The notes below the pieces were generated by a model. That model saw only the letters and a list, made by a program, of their open reading frames with translations. It was not told the origin of the DNA and made no database searches. From NCBI RefSeq assembly GCF_001274895.1, contig NZ_CP006841.1, positions 620,001 through 684,000 of the forward strand: 64,000 bases of DNA, given 5' to 3'. This DNA is from Corynebacterium lactis RW2-5 (GTDB lineage: Bacteria; Actinomycetota; Actinomycetes; Mycobacteriales; Mycobacteriaceae). This document shows positions 33,812 to 42,605 of the stretch, piece after piece (positions within the stretch are counted from its first letter, which is position 1; each line of letters opens with the position of its first letter). Both the position numbers and the translations under genes were made by a program.

Positions 33812-34222
33812 GTGAGTGTATTTCGTCGTTGCTGCCGTCCAGGCTGCGGTAAGCCCGCAGTAGCCACCCTGACCTACGCCTACTCCGAGTCGACTGCCGT
33901 ACTGGGGCCGCTCGCTGCTGCCTCCGAGCCCCACAGCTGGGATTTGTGTGAAAAGCACGCGCGCTCCATCACGGCACCACTGGGCTGGGAGCTCGTGCGC
34001 TATGACGTACCGACGGCCGCTCAGGACGACGATGACCTAACGGCACTGGCGGAAGCAGTTCGCGAGGCCGGTCGCAACGCCACGGGTTTGGTCCTCCGCG
34101 AGGAGGAGAAGGACAATCGCCCCCAGGCTTACAAGATCGATTCGAGCAGGCATCCGTCGGCACGCAAATCGGCGAGGGGGCATCTCTACGTGGTCCCGGA
34201 TTCGGATGAGGGCAGCGAGTAG
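33812..34222 (+). CDS. DUF3499 family protein (Rv3258c type)
   Basis: A 136-residue actinobacterial protein of unknown function. The first 15 residues contain a cysteine group, RRCCRPGCGKPAVATL, suggesting a zinc site, with another cysteine in WDLCEKHARS that could complete it. The C-terminal third is polar and acidic. A GTG start (33812) is the only suitable one. It always sits between the Rv3259-type gene and phosphomannomutase in relatives, as here. Confidence 0.85.
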   Translation: MSVFRRCCRPGCGKPAVATLTYAYSESTAVLGPLAAASEPHSWDLCEKHARSITAPLGWELVRYDVPTAAQDDDDLTALAEAVREAGRNATGLVLREEEKDNRPQAYKIDSSRHPSARKSARGHLYVVPDSDEGSE

Positions 34223-34321
34223 GCGCGATTTTAACGCCCCAGCTTCGTCGAAGTTATCAATGGCCTCTCTGCGGCGAGTAATATCTTCCTAGATTGATTC
34301 TTGACCCAGAGAGGCTTTTTC

Positions 34322-35701
34322 GTGGGAACCTACAACCGTTCCGATCTGGACGCCGCCATCAAGGCCTACGACGTTCGAGGTGTCGTCGGCGAGGGCATCG
34401 ACCCGGACCTCGTCGGCGATATCGGAGCTGCCTTCGGCTACATCATGCGAGGAGAGGGGGCCACTCGCGCTGTCGTGGGCTATGACATGCGTGAGTCCTC
34501 CCCGGAGCTGGCGGAGAGCTTCGCCCGCGGTGCCGCGGCGCAGGGCCTAAACGTGACGCTGCTGGGCATGACCTCCACTGACGAGCTCTACTACGCCTCC
34601 GGCGCTCTCGAGTGTCCGGGAGCGATGTTCACGGCCAGCCACAACCCGGCGAAGTACAACGGCATCAAGATGTGCCGCTCGCTCGCACGTCCGGTGGGCG
34701 AGGAAACCGGTCTGGGCAAGATTAAGGATCTTCTGGTCGACGGTATCCCGGAGTACAACGGCGAAGCCGGCGCAATCGACACCAAGGACGTGCTGGCGGA
34801 TTACGCTGAGTTCCTCCACTCGCTGGTGGATGTTCGTTCGGGCCGTCGCCTGAAGGTCGCCGTGGACGCCGGCAACGGCATGGGCGGCCTGACGGTTCCC
34901 GCAGTGCTGGGCGAGGACTTCGACATCGCGGACCTCTACTTCGAGCTCGACGGTAATTTCCCCAACCACGAGGCCAACCCGCTGGAGCCGGCAAACCTTG
35001 TGGACCTGCAGAAGTTCACCGTGGAGACCGGCTCCGATATCGGTATCGCCTTCGACGGCGACGCCGACCGCTGCTTCGTGGTGGACGAGCTCGGAAACCC
35101 TGTCAGCCCGTCGGCGATCTGCGCGCTGGTCGCCTCGCGCTACCTGCAGAAGTTCCCCGGAGCGACGATCATCCACAACTTGATTACCTCGCACGTCGTG
35201 CCGGAGATGATCGCCGAGAATGGCGGCACCGCCGTGCGTACCCGCGTTGGCCACTCCTTCATCAAGGCGCAGATGGCGCAGTCGGGGGCCGTCTTCGGCG
35301 GCGAGCACTCCGCCCACTACTACTTCAGTGAGTTCTTCAACGCTGATTCCGGCATGCTCGCGGCGATGCACGTGCTCGCCGCGCTGGCGGAGCAGGACAA
35401 GCCGCTGAGCGAGTTCATGGCGGAGTACACCCGCTACGAGGCCTCCGGCGAGATTAACTCCCGCCTGGGCAGCGCCCAGGAGCAGAAGGCTAAGCAGGCC
35501 GAGATTGAGACCGCTTTCGCCGAGCGCACCGCCTCCTCCGACTGGATGGACGGCCTGACTATCGAGCTGAAGGATTCCAAGGCCTGGTTCAACGTCCGCG
35601 CCTCCAACACCGAGCCGCTACTGCGTCTCAACGTCGAGGCTCCCACTCGCGCCGAGGTCGATGCCCTCGTCGACGAGGTCCTGGGCATCATCCGCGGCTA
35701 G
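34322..35701 (+). CDS. manB: Phosphomannomutase/phosphoglucomutase
   Basis: A 459-residue alpha-D-phosphohexomutase. It has KAYDVRGVVG, the phosphoserine loop MFTASHNPAKYNG, the metal-binding DGDADRCF, the sugar-binding GGEHSAHYYF and the phosphate-binding RASNTEPLLR. It interconverts mannose-6-phosphate and mannose-1-phosphate for GDP-mannose. A GTG at 34322 with GAGAGG upstream is preferred to the TTG at 34301, whose extra seven residues precede the domain. Confidence 0.9.
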   Translation: MGTYNRSDLDAAIKAYDVRGVVGEGIDPDLVGDIGAAFGYIMRGEGATRAVVGYDMRESSPELAESFARGAAAQGLNVTLLGMTSTDELYYASGALECPGAMFTASHNPAKYNGIKMCRSLARPVGEETGLGKIKDLLVDGIPEYNGEAGAIDTKDVLADYAEFLHSLVDVRSGRRLKVAVDAGNGMGGLTVPAVLGEDFDIADLYFELDGNFPNHEANPLEPANLVDLQKFTVETGSDIGIAFDGDADRCFVVDELGNPVSPSAICALVASRYLQKFPGATIIHNLITSHVVPEMIAENGGTAVRTRVGHSFIKAQMAQSGAVFGGEHSAHYYFSEFFNADSGMLAAMHVLAALAEQDKPLSEFMAEYTRYEASGEINSRLGSAQEQKAKQAEIETAFAERTASSDWMDGLTIELKDSKAWFNVRASNTEPLLRLNVEAPTRAEVDALVDEVLGIIRG

Positions 35702-35754
35702 GCCTGATTCGTGACTGTCACCCGCGTGCGCGCCAGTTAGGGCAAGCTAGGAGT

Positions 35755-36765
35755 ATGACTTCGTCTCAGCACGCTCTGCAGGATGCCCTGTTTTTCCGCG
35801 CTTCTGGGGAAGGGGCCGCGCTGCGCGCCGTAGTCTCCGCCGTGCGCGAGGGCGCTTTCTCTTCACTGTCGCTGCCCCGTAGCGTTGTGGTCCTGGCGGG
35901 GGACCGGAGGGCGAAACTCGCCGCCCGCTCGGTAGTTTCGCTTGCCGACGATGCCAGGGCCCCAATCGTGGTTGCGCAGCAGCTGCCGAACTACGTCGGG
36001 GCACTGGATTTGGTGATTGTTGCAGATGAAGATCCGGGAAGCCAGCTTGCGGAGCAACTGTCGGAGGCCGATCGACGGGGTGCCGCAACAATCTTGGTTG
36101 ATCCAGGGCAGGGGCCGCTGCGCGCAGCTGCCGGGGCATCGACGATTGTGATACCGCGGCCGGCGTTGGCAGAGGGAGGTTCCTTCAACGGCTACTTCGG
36201 CGTCATAGCCAGTGCGCTTACAGAGGCCGGGGTGTCTACGATTGCGCCTGCCGGCGTGCTGGAGGAAGTCGCCGACGCCGTCGATGTCGATATTGCTGCC
36301 TGCTCTCCGCAGCGCGACTTAACGGTCAACCCCGCGCGCCAGGCCGCGTCGTGGTGGGCGGAGCGAAGAAAAATCTGCGTTGGATCGAGGGGAATCGGGG
36401 AGCCCATTGCCGAACTAGCGGCACTGCTGCTCCTCGAGGCCGGGCAGGTTGTGCACGCTACGAGCAGCGTAGCGCTGCTGCAGAGCCTCGGCGTTCTGCT
36501 GTCGGAAACTCACAGTTCCGGTCACGATATTTTCTACGACCCGTATATCGATGACGAACCCGAAGGGTCTTCAGTGCTACCGTTGGGAGCGATTGTTATC
36601 GCCTCGCCGAATACAGCGGACCTCCTCCAGGACCATTTTGGCGAGACGGAATGGGCTCGCGTCGAGTGCCCCGCGCTTGATGCTTCGGCTCGGCACCCGT
36701 TGGTTGACGTCTGTGTCTCCGCGGCGAGAGTTGCAGCTATCGCTGCCTTTTCCAGCCGGGCCTAA
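35755..36765 (+). CDS. TobH-like protein (Rv3256c type)
   Basis: A 336-residue protein with two Rossmann-like halves that resembles SIS-domain sugar isomerases (first half ending near PGQGPLRAAAG; second half from AASWWAERRKICVGSRG). It corresponds to Rv3256c, always found between phosphomannomutase and mannose-6-phosphate isomerase, so a link to mannose metabolism is likely, but no catalytic residues can be named. Confidence 0.8.
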   Translation: MTSSQHALQDALFFRASGEGAALRAVVSAVREGAFSSLSLPRSVVVLAGDRRAKLAARSVVSLADDARAPIVVAQQLPNYVGALDLVIVADEDPGSQLAEQLSEADRRGAATILVDPGQGPLRAAAGASTIVIPRPALAEGGSFNGYFGVIASALTEAGVSTIAPAGVLEEVADAVDVDIAACSPQRDLTVNPARQAASWWAERRKICVGSRGIGEPIAELAALLLLEAGQVVHATSSVALLQSLGVLLSETHSSGHDIFYDPYIDDEPEGSSVLPLGAIVIASPNTADLLQDHFGETEWARVECPALDASARHPLVDVCVSAARVAAIAAFSSRA

Positions 36766-36803
36766 CCCCGCATGTCAGCGTGTAATTAAGGAGTGATTTG
36801 GGC

Positions 36804-38054
36804 ATGGACCTCTTGGACCCCGTACTTCAGTCGTACCCCTGGGGCTCTCGGACGCATCTTGCCGACATCACCGGTGTGGCTTCGCCGACGGCAAAGCCAT
36901 GGGCCGAACTCTGGTTCGGGGCGCACCCGCTGGCATCGGCGACGGTAGACGGCAAAGCGCTGGATAGTGTCATTGCAGCTGATCCCGTGGCAGCACTCGG
37001 AGCGCGGGCTGCGTCGGAAAGCGAAAAGCTTCCCTTTCTTTTGAAGCTGCTTGCTGCGGACGAGCCGCTGTCGCTGCAGGCGCACCCGACTCTGGCGGAG
37101 GCGCAGGAGGGGTTCCACAGGGAAAATGCCCAGGGCATTCCGCCGACGGCGCACTTTCGAAACTACCGCGACGATAATCACAAGCCGGAGCTCATCGTCG
37201 CCCTAACCCAATTCGATGCCCTGGCGGGTTTTCGTCCGGTTGAGCGCACGAAGCAGATGTTCGAGGAGTTCGGGGTGCCCGAGCTCGAGCACTACCTGGG
37301 CCTATTGGACTCGGTGGACGATGAAAGTAGCCTCCGGGCTCTGTTCACGACGTGGCTGACACTGCCGCAGGACGTCCTAGACGAGCTGGTGGAGGCCACC
37401 GCGAAGCGCTGCGCCGAATACGGCGGTGACGATCCCGAGTACCGGCTGGTCGCCGAGACTACGTGCGAGCTGGCAAGGAAGTACCCCGGTGACCCGGGAG
37501 TCCTTGGTTCTATGCTGCTCAACAGGCTGCGGCTCATGCCGGGGGAGGCAATCTTCCTGGGGGCGGGACAGCTGCACGCGTACCTGGGCGGTATGGGCGT
37601 GGAAATCATGGCCAATTCGGACAATGTGCTGCGAGGCGGCCTGACCTCCAAGCATGTGGATGTCGTCGAGCTGTTGAGGGTTTTGTGCTTCGAACCGCTG
37701 GAGGCTCCCGTGCTGCACGGCAGAGTCGACGGCGAGGGGTGGAGTAACTTCGATACTCCGGCCAACGAGTTTTCCCTCGCCTCGACTAGGGTTGAGTCCG
37801 GCGAGAGCGTGGACTTCGGTCGGGACAGCGCCACGATTGTTCTGGTTACCGAAGGAAAAGTGACCTTGTCTAGCGGGAGCCAAACGCTCGACGTGCCCTG
37901 CGGGCACGCGGCGTGGATTCCGGCGGCGCAGGCTAGCAACATCCAGCTGCGTGCGGAACCGCAGGAAAATCAAAGCTCTGTGGCGGCCCAGGAAGCCGCG
38001 GACACTGCGCGTGCCACTGGTGCCCAGGTGTTTGTGGCAACAGTCCCGCGCTAA
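36804..38054 (+). CDS. manA: Mannose-6-phosphate isomerase, class I
   Basis: A 416-residue cupin isomerase. It shows YPWGSRTHLADI, PFLLKLLAADEPLSLQAHP (zinc ligands Gln and His), NHKPELIVALTQFDALAGF (zinc glutamate) and GAGQLHAYLGGMGVEIMANSDNVLRGGLT. It links fructose-6-phosphate to mannose-6-phosphate. AAGGAG (36788-36793) favours the ATG at 36804 over the TTG at 36798. A low-complexity insert near the C-terminus (about residues 385-405) is polar. Confidence 0.93.
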   Translation: MDLLDPVLQSYPWGSRTHLADITGVASPTAKPWAELWFGAHPLASATVDGKALDSVIAADPVAALGARAASESEKLPFLLKLLAADEPLSLQAHPTLAEAQEGFHRENAQGIPPTAHFRNYRDDNHKPELIVALTQFDALAGFRPVERTKQMFEEFGVPELEHYLGLLDSVDDESSLRALFTTWLTLPQDVLDELVEATAKRCAEYGGDDPEYRLVAETTCELARKYPGDPGVLGSMLLNRLRLMPGEAIFLGAGQLHAYLGGMGVEIMANSDNVLRGGLTSKHVDVVELLRVLCFEPLEAPVLHGRVDGEGWSNFDTPANEFSLASTRVESGESVDFGRDSATIVLVTEGKVTLSSGSQTLDVPCGHAAWIPAAQASNIQLRAEPQENQSSVAAQEAADTARATGAQVFVATVPR

Positions 38055-38083
38055 AAGGGTTCTATGAGGCCTCGTGGACGGGG

Positions 38084-38926
38084 CTAAAACCGGAAGAACT
38101 TAGAGACATCGGAGAAGTAGCCGCTCCCGGAATCTGACTTCTCCGAGCCAGCCTTCTCAGGCTCTGCATCAGCGGATTGCTGCGGCGCAGTGGTGGTGGG
38201 CTGCGTCGAAGTGGCGCTCGTCGACGAAGGTGCTGTTGGTTCCGCGCCCGCGGGACGCAGCGACTCCGGCATAGCAGGTTCCGGCTGTGCCGCGGACTGC
38301 TTCTTCGGCTGCTGGGTCGACGGTGCAGGCTGCTCAGTTGCCGTGCTCTGTGGGGTCTCCGCTTCGGAGCTCGTGCTCGGCTTGGAGCCGGAATTCTGGG
38401 GCGACGATGGCGCCGCGGGGACTGAATCCCGCTTGATTTCTGGCTGCTTGGTGCTCGAGGGCTCGGGGGACTGGCTAGTCTCAGGGGCACTCTCGCCCGT
38501 CGGCGCCGTTTGCGCGGAGGGAACTACGGGAACCGGCTTACTGGGAACCGGTGCTGCAGCTTCCTGCCCCGTGGAAACATTAGTGGGCTCCTGGGGCTTG
38601 ACGGCGTTGCTCGGCAACGGCCCCGAGGGGATGTACGCGCGAGGCGGCAGGTACGGATCCTCCGTTGCCCGCTGGGCGGGAGAGGTCGAATCCGAATTGC
38701 TGGACGAGGCGCTGGTCGAAGGGTTCTCGGTTGCCGAGGAATCCCGCTTAATCGCTGCATCATCCGCCTTGTGGGGCAGCATGTCGCTGGCGCTTTCGAC
38801 CGTGGTCGCCGTGACGGAGTTGGCTGCGCCCACCTCTGCGGACTTTTCTGCAGAGGCGCAACTGACGAGAACTCCCGAAAGGGGAAGCGCGGCTACGAGC
38901 AGAGAGCCAAGGATTTTCTTTCCCAC
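38084..38926 (-). CDS. Low-complexity Ser/Pro/Thr-rich lipoprotein
   Basis: A 280-residue predicted lipoprotein. The signal sequence MGKKILGSLLVAALPLSGVLVSC ends with a lipobox (LVSC, Cys23). The rest has no recognisable domain: it is Ser, Thr, Pro, Glu and Ala-rich, and ends in a short aromatic motif, YFSDVSKFFRF. The other strand has a 278-residue frame, but the signal peptide and lipobox support this one. It is tail-to-tail with manA and divergent from the DUF4259 gene. An envelope spacer or surface stalk is possible; no function is known. Confidence 0.7.
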   Translation of the reverse strand: MGKKILGSLLVAALPLSGVLVSCASAEKSAEVGAANSVTATTVESASDMLPHKADDAAIKRDSSATENPSTSASSSNSDSTSPAQRATEDPYLPPRAYIPSGPLPSNAVKPQEPTNVSTGQEAAAPVPSKPVPVVPSAQTAPTGESAPETSQSPEPSSTKQPEIKRDSVPAAPSSPQNSGSKPSTSSEAETPQSTATEQPAPSTQQPKKQSAAQPEPAMPESLRPAGAEPTAPSSTSATSTQPTTTAPQQSADAEPEKAGSEKSDSGSGYFSDVSKFFRF

Positions 38927-39206
38927 GCCAGTGTCCTTTCGTCAGCGAACTTGTGCAAGCACTCCGTTGGTAACGTTTCCATTACGAAGTGTGGTCCCTA
39001 ACTTAACACGGCTGTTATCTTTCTGATAGTGTGCGACTCGGATTTTTCCTAGAACCATACATCTGGATACCCCCATTTACCGGGGAAAAGGTGTGCTTTA
39101 TCCTAAAAACAAAATTTGCTACTTGGGCACTTTTAAATCATTGCTGCTTCGGGTAAAACGGCGATGAAAGGTACATGCAAGACACATGCATCGAAGGGAA
39201 AAGCCT

Positions 39207-39581
39207 ATGTCTGTGTGGGAATCGGAAATCTTCTCTAACGACTCGACCATCGAGCTATTCGATGAACTGCAGGATCTCGATGTCGCTGACCGTGTCGACG
39301 CCCTGGTGGACGCCTGTCAAATTGCCCTGAGCAGCGATAACGAGGACGAGCAGCTGAGCGGTATTGCGGCCGCTATCGTAGCTGCGATTTGGAACGGCGC
39401 TCCTTTCTCTGGCGGAGACATCGTCGAAGATTATGGCTTCATCCGGGAGGGCATTTCGGAAAACGCAGTCGGAGGCGACAAGCTGCTCGAGGTCGCGGCG
39501 GAAGTATTCGAAAACCTCACCTCATCGCTCGACGAGTCTACGCAGGCCCTCCTCGAAGATTTCGTAGAGACCGTCGAGTAG
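39207..39581 (+). CDS. DUF4259 family protein
   Basis: A 124-residue acidic protein beginning MSVWESEIFSNDSTIELFDEL, the usual start of DUF4259 proteins, with an all-helical pattern and the family-type segments QLSGIAAAIVAAIWNGAPF and DESTQALLEDF. Function unknown. The frame is open to 39186, but the ATG at 39207 is preferred because it begins the domain. The 280-base gap before it, shared with the divergent lipoprotein gene, is AT-rich and probably holds both promoters. Confidence 0.72.
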   Translation: MSVWESEIFSNDSTIELFDELQDLDVADRVDALVDACQIALSSDNEDEQLSGIAAAIVAAIWNGAPFSGGDIVEDYGFIREGISENAVGGDKLLEVAAEVFENLTSSLDESTQALLEDFVETVE

Positions 39582-39628
39582 AACCTATTTAGTAGGGCGG
39601 TAGAGTAGGGCGAGACTTATTCGGCTTT

Positions 39629-39685
39629 CGCCTGTTATTACCCCCGGCAGCAGGCGGGTTCTCGTGTCCCCATTCTTTTTGGGGA
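39629..39685 (+). promoter_or_regulatory. Two consecutive hairpins in the sahH leader
   Basis: Hairpin A pairs CGCCTG (39629-39634) with CAGGCG (39651-39656). Hairpin B pairs TCCCCA (39667-39672) with TGGGGA (39680-39685). They lie 73-130 bases before the sahH start. They do not match the S-adenosylhomocysteine riboswitch consensus that I can recall, so they could be the terminator of the DUF4259 gene or an unassigned leader. Confidence 0.45.
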
Positions 39686-39757
39686 GTGCATCGGGCGGGG
39701 CTGCAAGAGAAGTTCCCGTATCAACTTTCATTTTCTAGCGTGACAAAGAGGCAGTAC

Positions 39758-41212
39758 ATGTCGTCGAAGAACACTGACTATAAGGTCGCAGACCTTTCCC
39801 TGGCTGAGGCAGGTCGCCACCAGATCCGTTTGGCGGAGCACGAGATGCCCGGACTGATGGCGCTGCGTGAAGAGTACGCGCAGCAGCAGCCCTTGGCCGG
39901 TGCCCGTATTTCGGGTTCCATCCACATGACGGTGCAGACTGCGGTCCTCATTGAAACGCTGACCGCCTTGGGCGCTGAGGTTCGATGGGCTTCCTGCAAT
40001 ATCTTCTCCACCCAGGACGAGGCCGCTGCCGCAATCGTCGTCGGCCCGAACGGTACCCCGGAGGACCCACAGGGCGTACCTGTCTTCGCTTGGAAGGGCG
40101 AGACTCTTGAGGAATACTGGTGGTGCCTCGACCGTATCTTCGATTGGGGAGACGAAGAGGCCAACATGATTCTCGACGACGGCGGTGATGCCACCATGGC
40201 TGTCATCAAGGGCGTCGAGTTTGAAGACGCCGGCCTAGTTCCGCCGACCGACGAGTCCGACTCGGACGAGTTCATTGCCTTTAAGGACATGTTGCGCCGC
40301 AGCCTGGAGGCGGACAATGGCCGCTGGCACCGCATCGCAGAGTCCGTCAAGGGTGTCACCGAGGAGACTACGACCGGTGTCCACCGCCTCTACCACTTTG
40401 CAGAGCAGGGAGTTCTGCCCTTCCCGGCCATGAACGTCAACGACGCCGTGACCAAGTCGAAGTTCGATAACAAGTACGGCACCCGACACAGCCTCCTGGA
40501 TGGCATCAACCGCGGCACTGACATGCTGGTGGGCGGTAAGAATGTTCTGGTCTGCGGCTATGGCGACGTGGGCAAGGGCTGCGCCGAGGCTCTGTCCGGC
40601 CAAGGCGCGCGAGTTCAGGTCACCGAGGCCGATCCGATTAACGCTCTGCAGGCTCTGATGGACGGCTACGATGTCGTTCGCACCGAGGACGTCATCGCTG
40701 ATGTCGACATCGTCATCACCGCGACCGGCAACATGGGCATCATCACCTTCGAGCACATGCAGCAGATGAAGGATCACGCCCTGCTGGGCAACATTGGTCA
40801 CTTCGACAACGAGATCGACATGCACAGCCTGCACCACCGCGATGATGTCCGTCGCGTAGAGATTAAGCCGCAGGTCGCTGAGTACATTTTCCCGCATGCC
40901 GACGGTGTCGAGCGCTCGCTCATCGTCCTGTCCGAGGGACGGCTGCTCAACCTCGGAAATGCCACGGGGCACCCGTCCTTCGTCATGTCGACCTCGTTCG
41001 CTGACCAGACAATCGCCCAGATTGAGCTCTTCTGCAACGGCGACAAGTACGACAACACCGTGCATCGCCTCCCGAAGATCCTGGACGAGAAGGTTGCCCG
41101 CATCCACGTCGAGGCTCTCGGTGGCGAGCTGACTCGCCTCACCAAGGAGCAGGCCGAGTACATCGGCGTTGACGTCGAGGGCCCGTACAAGCCCGAGCAC
41201 TACCGCTACTAA
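39758..41212 (+). CDS. sahH: S-adenosyl-L-homocysteine hydrolase
   Basis: A 484-residue adenosylhomocysteinase. It contains the substrate region [39 protein letters not shown], the catalytic [16 protein letters not shown], the NAD-binding [15 protein letters not shown], and the closing KPEHYRY that completes the NAD site of the neighbouring subunit. It hydrolyses SAH to homocysteine and adenosine. The ATG at 39758 has AGAGG upstream and was chosen over a longer frame from 39686. The actinobacterial insert (DESDSDEF region) is present. Confidence 0.96.
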   Translation: MSSKNTDYKVADLSLAEAGRHQIRLAEHEMPGLMALREEYAQQQPLAGARISGSIHMTVQTAVLIETLTALGAEVRWASCNIFSTQDEAAAAIVVGPNGTPEDPQGVPVFAWKGETLEEYWWCLDRIFDWGDEEANMILDDGGDATMAVIKGVEFEDAGLVPPTDESDSDEFIAFKDMLRRSLEADNGRWHRIAESVKGVTEETTTGVHRLYHFAEQGVLPFPAMNVNDAVTKSKFDNKYGTRHSLLDGINRGTDMLVGGKNVLVCGYGDVGKGCAEALSGQGARVQVTEADPINALQALMDGYDVVRTEDVIADVDIVITATGNMGIITFEHMQQMKDHALLGNIGHFDNEIDMHSLHHRDDVRRVEIKPQVAEYIFPHADGVERSLIVLSEGRLLNLGNATGHPSFVMSTSFADQTIAQIELFCNGDKYDNTVHRLPKILDEKVARIHVEALGGELTRLTKEQAEYIGVDVEGPYKPEHYRY

Positions 41213-41236
41213 GCCTGCGAGTCCGAGCGCACAACA

Positions 41237-41866
41237 ATGATTATTGCTATCGAAGGCATTGATGGCGCGGGGAAGAACACCCTGGTCACGGCGTTGTCCG
41301 AGTCCCTGCGCGCTCGTGGCTTGATCGTGGAGAGGATGACCTTCCCCGCGTATCGGCAGACAATCTTCGCGGACCTCGCAGATCAGGCGCTCCACGGACA
41401 GTTGGGCGATACCGCAGAGTCCGCGTGGGCCATGGCTCTGCTTTTCGCGCTCGACCGCAAGGACCGTCGGGAAGCGATTGCGCAGGCCGAGCGGGACAGC
41501 GACATTCTGATCATCGATCGCTATGTCGCCTCGAACGCGGCCTATTCCTTCGCTCGAACCGGGGACCGGGCGATTGTCGATTGGATCGAGCGTACGGAGT
41601 TCAGTGAATTCGGCCTGCCCACCCCCGACCTGCAGGTCTGCTTAGCGACGCCCGTTGAGGTCGCCGCTGATCGAGCGCGCTCGCGGGAGCAGTCCGATGC
41701 CAGCCGAGTGCGCGATGTCTACGAAAAGGACGGTTCGTTGCAGAGCCGAACTCTTGCCGCATACTCGGATTTGGCGGCGAGCGAATGGGGCTCGCCCTGG
41801 CTGTTCCTGACGGGAGATGACGGGGTCTCGGTGCTCGACGAGTGGATTGCCACGAACTTTCGTTAA
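41237..41866 (+). CDS. tmk: Thymidylate kinase
   Basis: A 209-residue kinase. The P-loop is EGIDGAGKNTL with Asn in place of the usual Thr/Ser, a feature also seen near this position in M. tuberculosis Tmk. It also has IIDRYVASNAAYSFAR (DRY-type motif) and a lid region with SREQSDASRVRD. It makes dTDP from dTMP. It begins 25 bases after sahH, as in relatives. Confidence 0.93.
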   Translation: MIIAIEGIDGAGKNTLVTALSESLRARGLIVERMTFPAYRQTIFADLADQALHGQLGDTAESAWAMALLFALDRKDRREAIAQAERDSDILIIDRYVASNAAYSFARTGDRAIVDWIERTEFSEFGLPTPDLQVCLATPVEVAADRARSREQSDASRVRDVYEKDGSLQSRTLAAYSDLAASEWGSPWLFLTGDDGVSVLDEWIATNFR

Positions 41867-41894
41867 GTCAAGATGTTATTGAATTACGGCTAGA

Positions 41895-42578
41895 ATGAAA
41901 TCCATGACGTCAAAAATCCTGGTAGTAGATGATGATCCGGCTATCGCTGAGATGCTTACGATGGTGATGGAGCGCGAGGGCTTCGAGACCGTGGTCGTGG
42001 ATAACGGCCTGGAGGCAGTTGAAGCTGCCTCCCGTGAGAACCCGGATTTGATTCTCCTTGACCTGATGCTCCCAGGCCTAGGCGGTGTCGACGTGTGCCG
42101 TAACGTGCGCGAGACCTCGTCCGTCCCGATTATCATGCTCACGGCGAAGACCGATACGGTCGATGTGGTTTTGGGTCTGGAGTCGGGCGCCGATGACTAT
42201 GTGACGAAGCCCTTTAAGCCGAAAGAACTGGTCGCTCGCGTTCGCGCTCGCCTGCGTCGCCAGGAGGACGGCCCCAGCGAGACCATTGAGGTCGGCGATC
42301 TTACTATCGACGTCCCCGGTCACGCGGTGTTCCGTGCTGGTAAGGAAATTTCGCTCACGCCTCTGGAGTTCGACCTGCTGCACGCCCTGGCATCCCGCCC
42401 GAAGCAGGTATTCTCCCGTGAGGAGCTGCTAGAGAAGGTCTGGGGTTACCAGCACAACGCGGATACCCGCCTGGTCAACGTCCACGTCCAGCGCCTCCGC
42501 TCCAAGATTGAGGTCGATCCGGAGAATCCGCAGATTGTTTTGACGGTTCGAGGCGTCGGTTACAAGACCGGCGAATAG
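41895..42578 (+). CDS. mtrA: Response regulator MtrA
   Basis: A 227-residue OmpR/PhoB-type regulator. The receiver has the acidic pocket DDDP, the phospho-acceptor Asp in LLDLMLPG, the conserved threonine in MLTAKTD and the lysine in TKPFKP. The C-terminal winged helix ends TVRGVGYKTGE. The segment from VPIIMLTAKTDTVDVV to MLPG is almost identical to M. tuberculosis MtrA. It controls cell-wall hydrolases, osmotic response and division. An in-frame ATG three codons later is possible, but the mycobacterial protein also starts at the first. Confidence 0.96.
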   Translation: MKSMTSKILVVDDDPAIAEMLTMVMEREGFETVVVDNGLEAVEAASRENPDLILLDLMLPGLGGVDVCRNVRETSSVPIIMLTAKTDTVDVVLGLESGADDYVTKPFKPKELVARVRARLRRQEDGPSETIEVGDLTIDVPGHAVFRAGKEISLTPLEFDLLHALASRPKQVFSREELLEKVWGYQHNADTRLVNVHVQRLRSKIEVDPENPQIVLTVRGVGYKTGE

Positions 42579-42605
42579 CAGTTTCGGAGCCGGAAGTCGT
42601 TCGTT

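Noticed and set aside
38190..39026. 278-residue frame on the + strand opposite the lipoprotein
   Set aside because: The minus-strand product has a signal peptide and lipobox, and this frame runs past the lipoprotein start into its promoter region.
39582..39757. SAH or SAM-IV riboswitch before sahH
   Set aside because: Hairpins are present, but the conserved core sequences of these classes are not recognisable.
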